From contig JAUVWI010000003.1 in the NCBI GenBank assembly GCA_030604195.1, positions 30,600 through 94,599 of the forward strand: a stretch of 64,000 nucleotides of DNA. Reading direction: 5' to 3'. This DNA comes from Spirochaetales bacterium (GTDB lineage: Bacteria > Spirochaetota > Spirochaetia > SZUA-6 > DRHE01). How positions within the stretch are numbered: the stretch's first letter is position 1; each line of letters starts with the position of its first letter. The translations under genes were made by a program, and so were the position numbers. Positions 63,562 through 64,000 of this stretch are shown in pieces. The notes beneath the pieces were generated by a model. That model searched no databases. It saw only the letters and a program-made list of their open reading frames with translations, and was not told the origin of the DNA.

Positions 63562-64000
63562 ATGAATAAGAAAATAATATGACCAATAATATCTTTTTAT
63601 CTATTAACCGGCGGCGGCAATATCTTTGCCCAGCTAATAGACAAGCCGGCGGCTACGGTGAAACTTGATAAAATTGAAGTAATTACTGTAAAGCAATTGA
63701 ACGGCAAAATTGAGGCTATAGAGAAACGAACTAAACAAAAACTCTCTACTCAAGACCGGAAGAAATTTTTAGATCTGCTGATCAGCGAAATTCTGATTGG
63801 CCAGGCTGCTGCACAGGAGAATGTTACTATTACCGAATCAGAAGTGAATGCCCGGATTGAACTGGCCAAACAATCAGGGGGTTTGAGTATGAATCTGAAC
63901 CGGAAACTGACCAATGCTGAATTTCAATCAATTGTTAGTCAATCCGGCCTTACCTGGGATGAGTATCTCAAGCAGCTTAAAAGGGCGATAATACAGCAGA
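63562..64000 (+). CDS. SurA-like periplasmic chaperone, N-terminal part, with in-frame TGA at codon 7
   Basis: The frame from ATG 63562 (AAGGA upstream) gives Met-Asn-Lys-Lys-Ile-Ile, TGA (63580-63582), then PIISFYLLTGGGNIFAQ, together a signal peptide ending FAQ. Downstream is a SurA N-terminal-type domain (KFLDLLISEILIGQAAAQEN, VTITESEVNARIELAK) running off the window edge. The TGA splits the signal peptide in the same frame, so it is a nonsense mutation, a recoded codon or a sequencing error. GTG 63658 is the only good in-frame restart and would remove the signal. Confidence 0.6.

Noticed and set aside
1..64000. CRISPR arrays, insertion sequences, prophage or rRNA genes
   Set aside because: No regularly spaced repeats, transposase, integrase, phage structural gene or rRNA sequence was found in reading both strands.

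Overview
The window reads as a chromosomal segment of a spirochaete (order Spirochaetales, Treponema-like lineage), probably free-living or at least biosynthetically competent. The main evidence is a cytoplasmic filament gene (cfpA) with its treponemal neighbours: a two-domain protein and a PPDK-like protein on one side, and a vWA protein and a pallilysin-like lipoprotein on the other. Supporting evidence is the uvrA-lptD pair, many spirochaetal-type lipoproteins and TPR proteins, and an LPS-type outer membrane gene. Gene density is very high. Many start/stop overlaps (ATGA, GTGA, TTGA) join genes into operons, and no gene-free stretch exceeds about 230 bp. TGA is used as a normal stop throughout.

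Layout. 1-3.6 kb: end of an OmpA-type protein, converging on a FecR/PEGA/propeller lipoprotein. 3.7-10.4 kb: a long rightward run with a GNAT-like protein, a thiolase-fold protein lacking the usual nucleophilic Cys, its DUF35 partner, aroC, a small membrane protein, miaB, a LapA-domain protein and a SPOR protein. 10.4-15.5 kb: a leftward operon of a vWA membrane protein, a GlgD-like protein, a DHH phosphoesterase and a pallilysin-like lipoprotein. 15.5-21.4 kb: cfpA, a two-domain companion and a PPDK-like protein. 21.4-25.4 kb: a small hypothetical, a large TPR protein and a membrane chemoreceptor-like protein. 25.4-28.2 kb: purA-guaA. 28.2-30.1 kb: a small accessory island with an RHH antitoxin, a deleted PIN toxin remnant and an AAA/DUF4143 ATPase that has a consensus promoter and a 29-bp palindrome. 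30.1-35.2 kb: metY, tRNA-Val(TAC), a complete ECF vitamin transporter (fused EcfAA', EcfT, S component) and the PLP-homeostasis protein. 35.2-46.1 kb: rluD, a metallo-beta-lactamase-fold protein with an altered metal motif, a pentapeptide protein, a Zn-ribbon protein, murI, rsgA, mutS2, ispH and uvrA. 46.1-55.9 kb: lptD with a SAP-like segment, phoH, a 7TM-HD protein, ybeY, a CorC/TlyC protein and a TPR lipid/surface-type protein. 56-60 kb: gap-pgk-tpiA-secG from a strong sigma70 promoter, then a hypothetical. 60-64 kb: a lipoprotein, a flavodoxin-like protein, a membrane protein, a DnaJ-domain protein and the start of a SurA-like chaperone whose signal peptide contains an in-frame TGA.

The most unusual points are: the Cys-less thiolase/DUF35 pair, which resembles the architecture of Ltp2/ChsH2-type aldolases; an AT-hook-like basic tail on CfpA, which could tie the filament to DNA; the PPDK-like filament neighbour whose ATP-grasp residues look degenerate; the palindrome at the transcription start of the accessory ATPase; and the interrupted SurA-like reading frame. 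Locus names of T. pallidum are quoted from memory and no database search was run.
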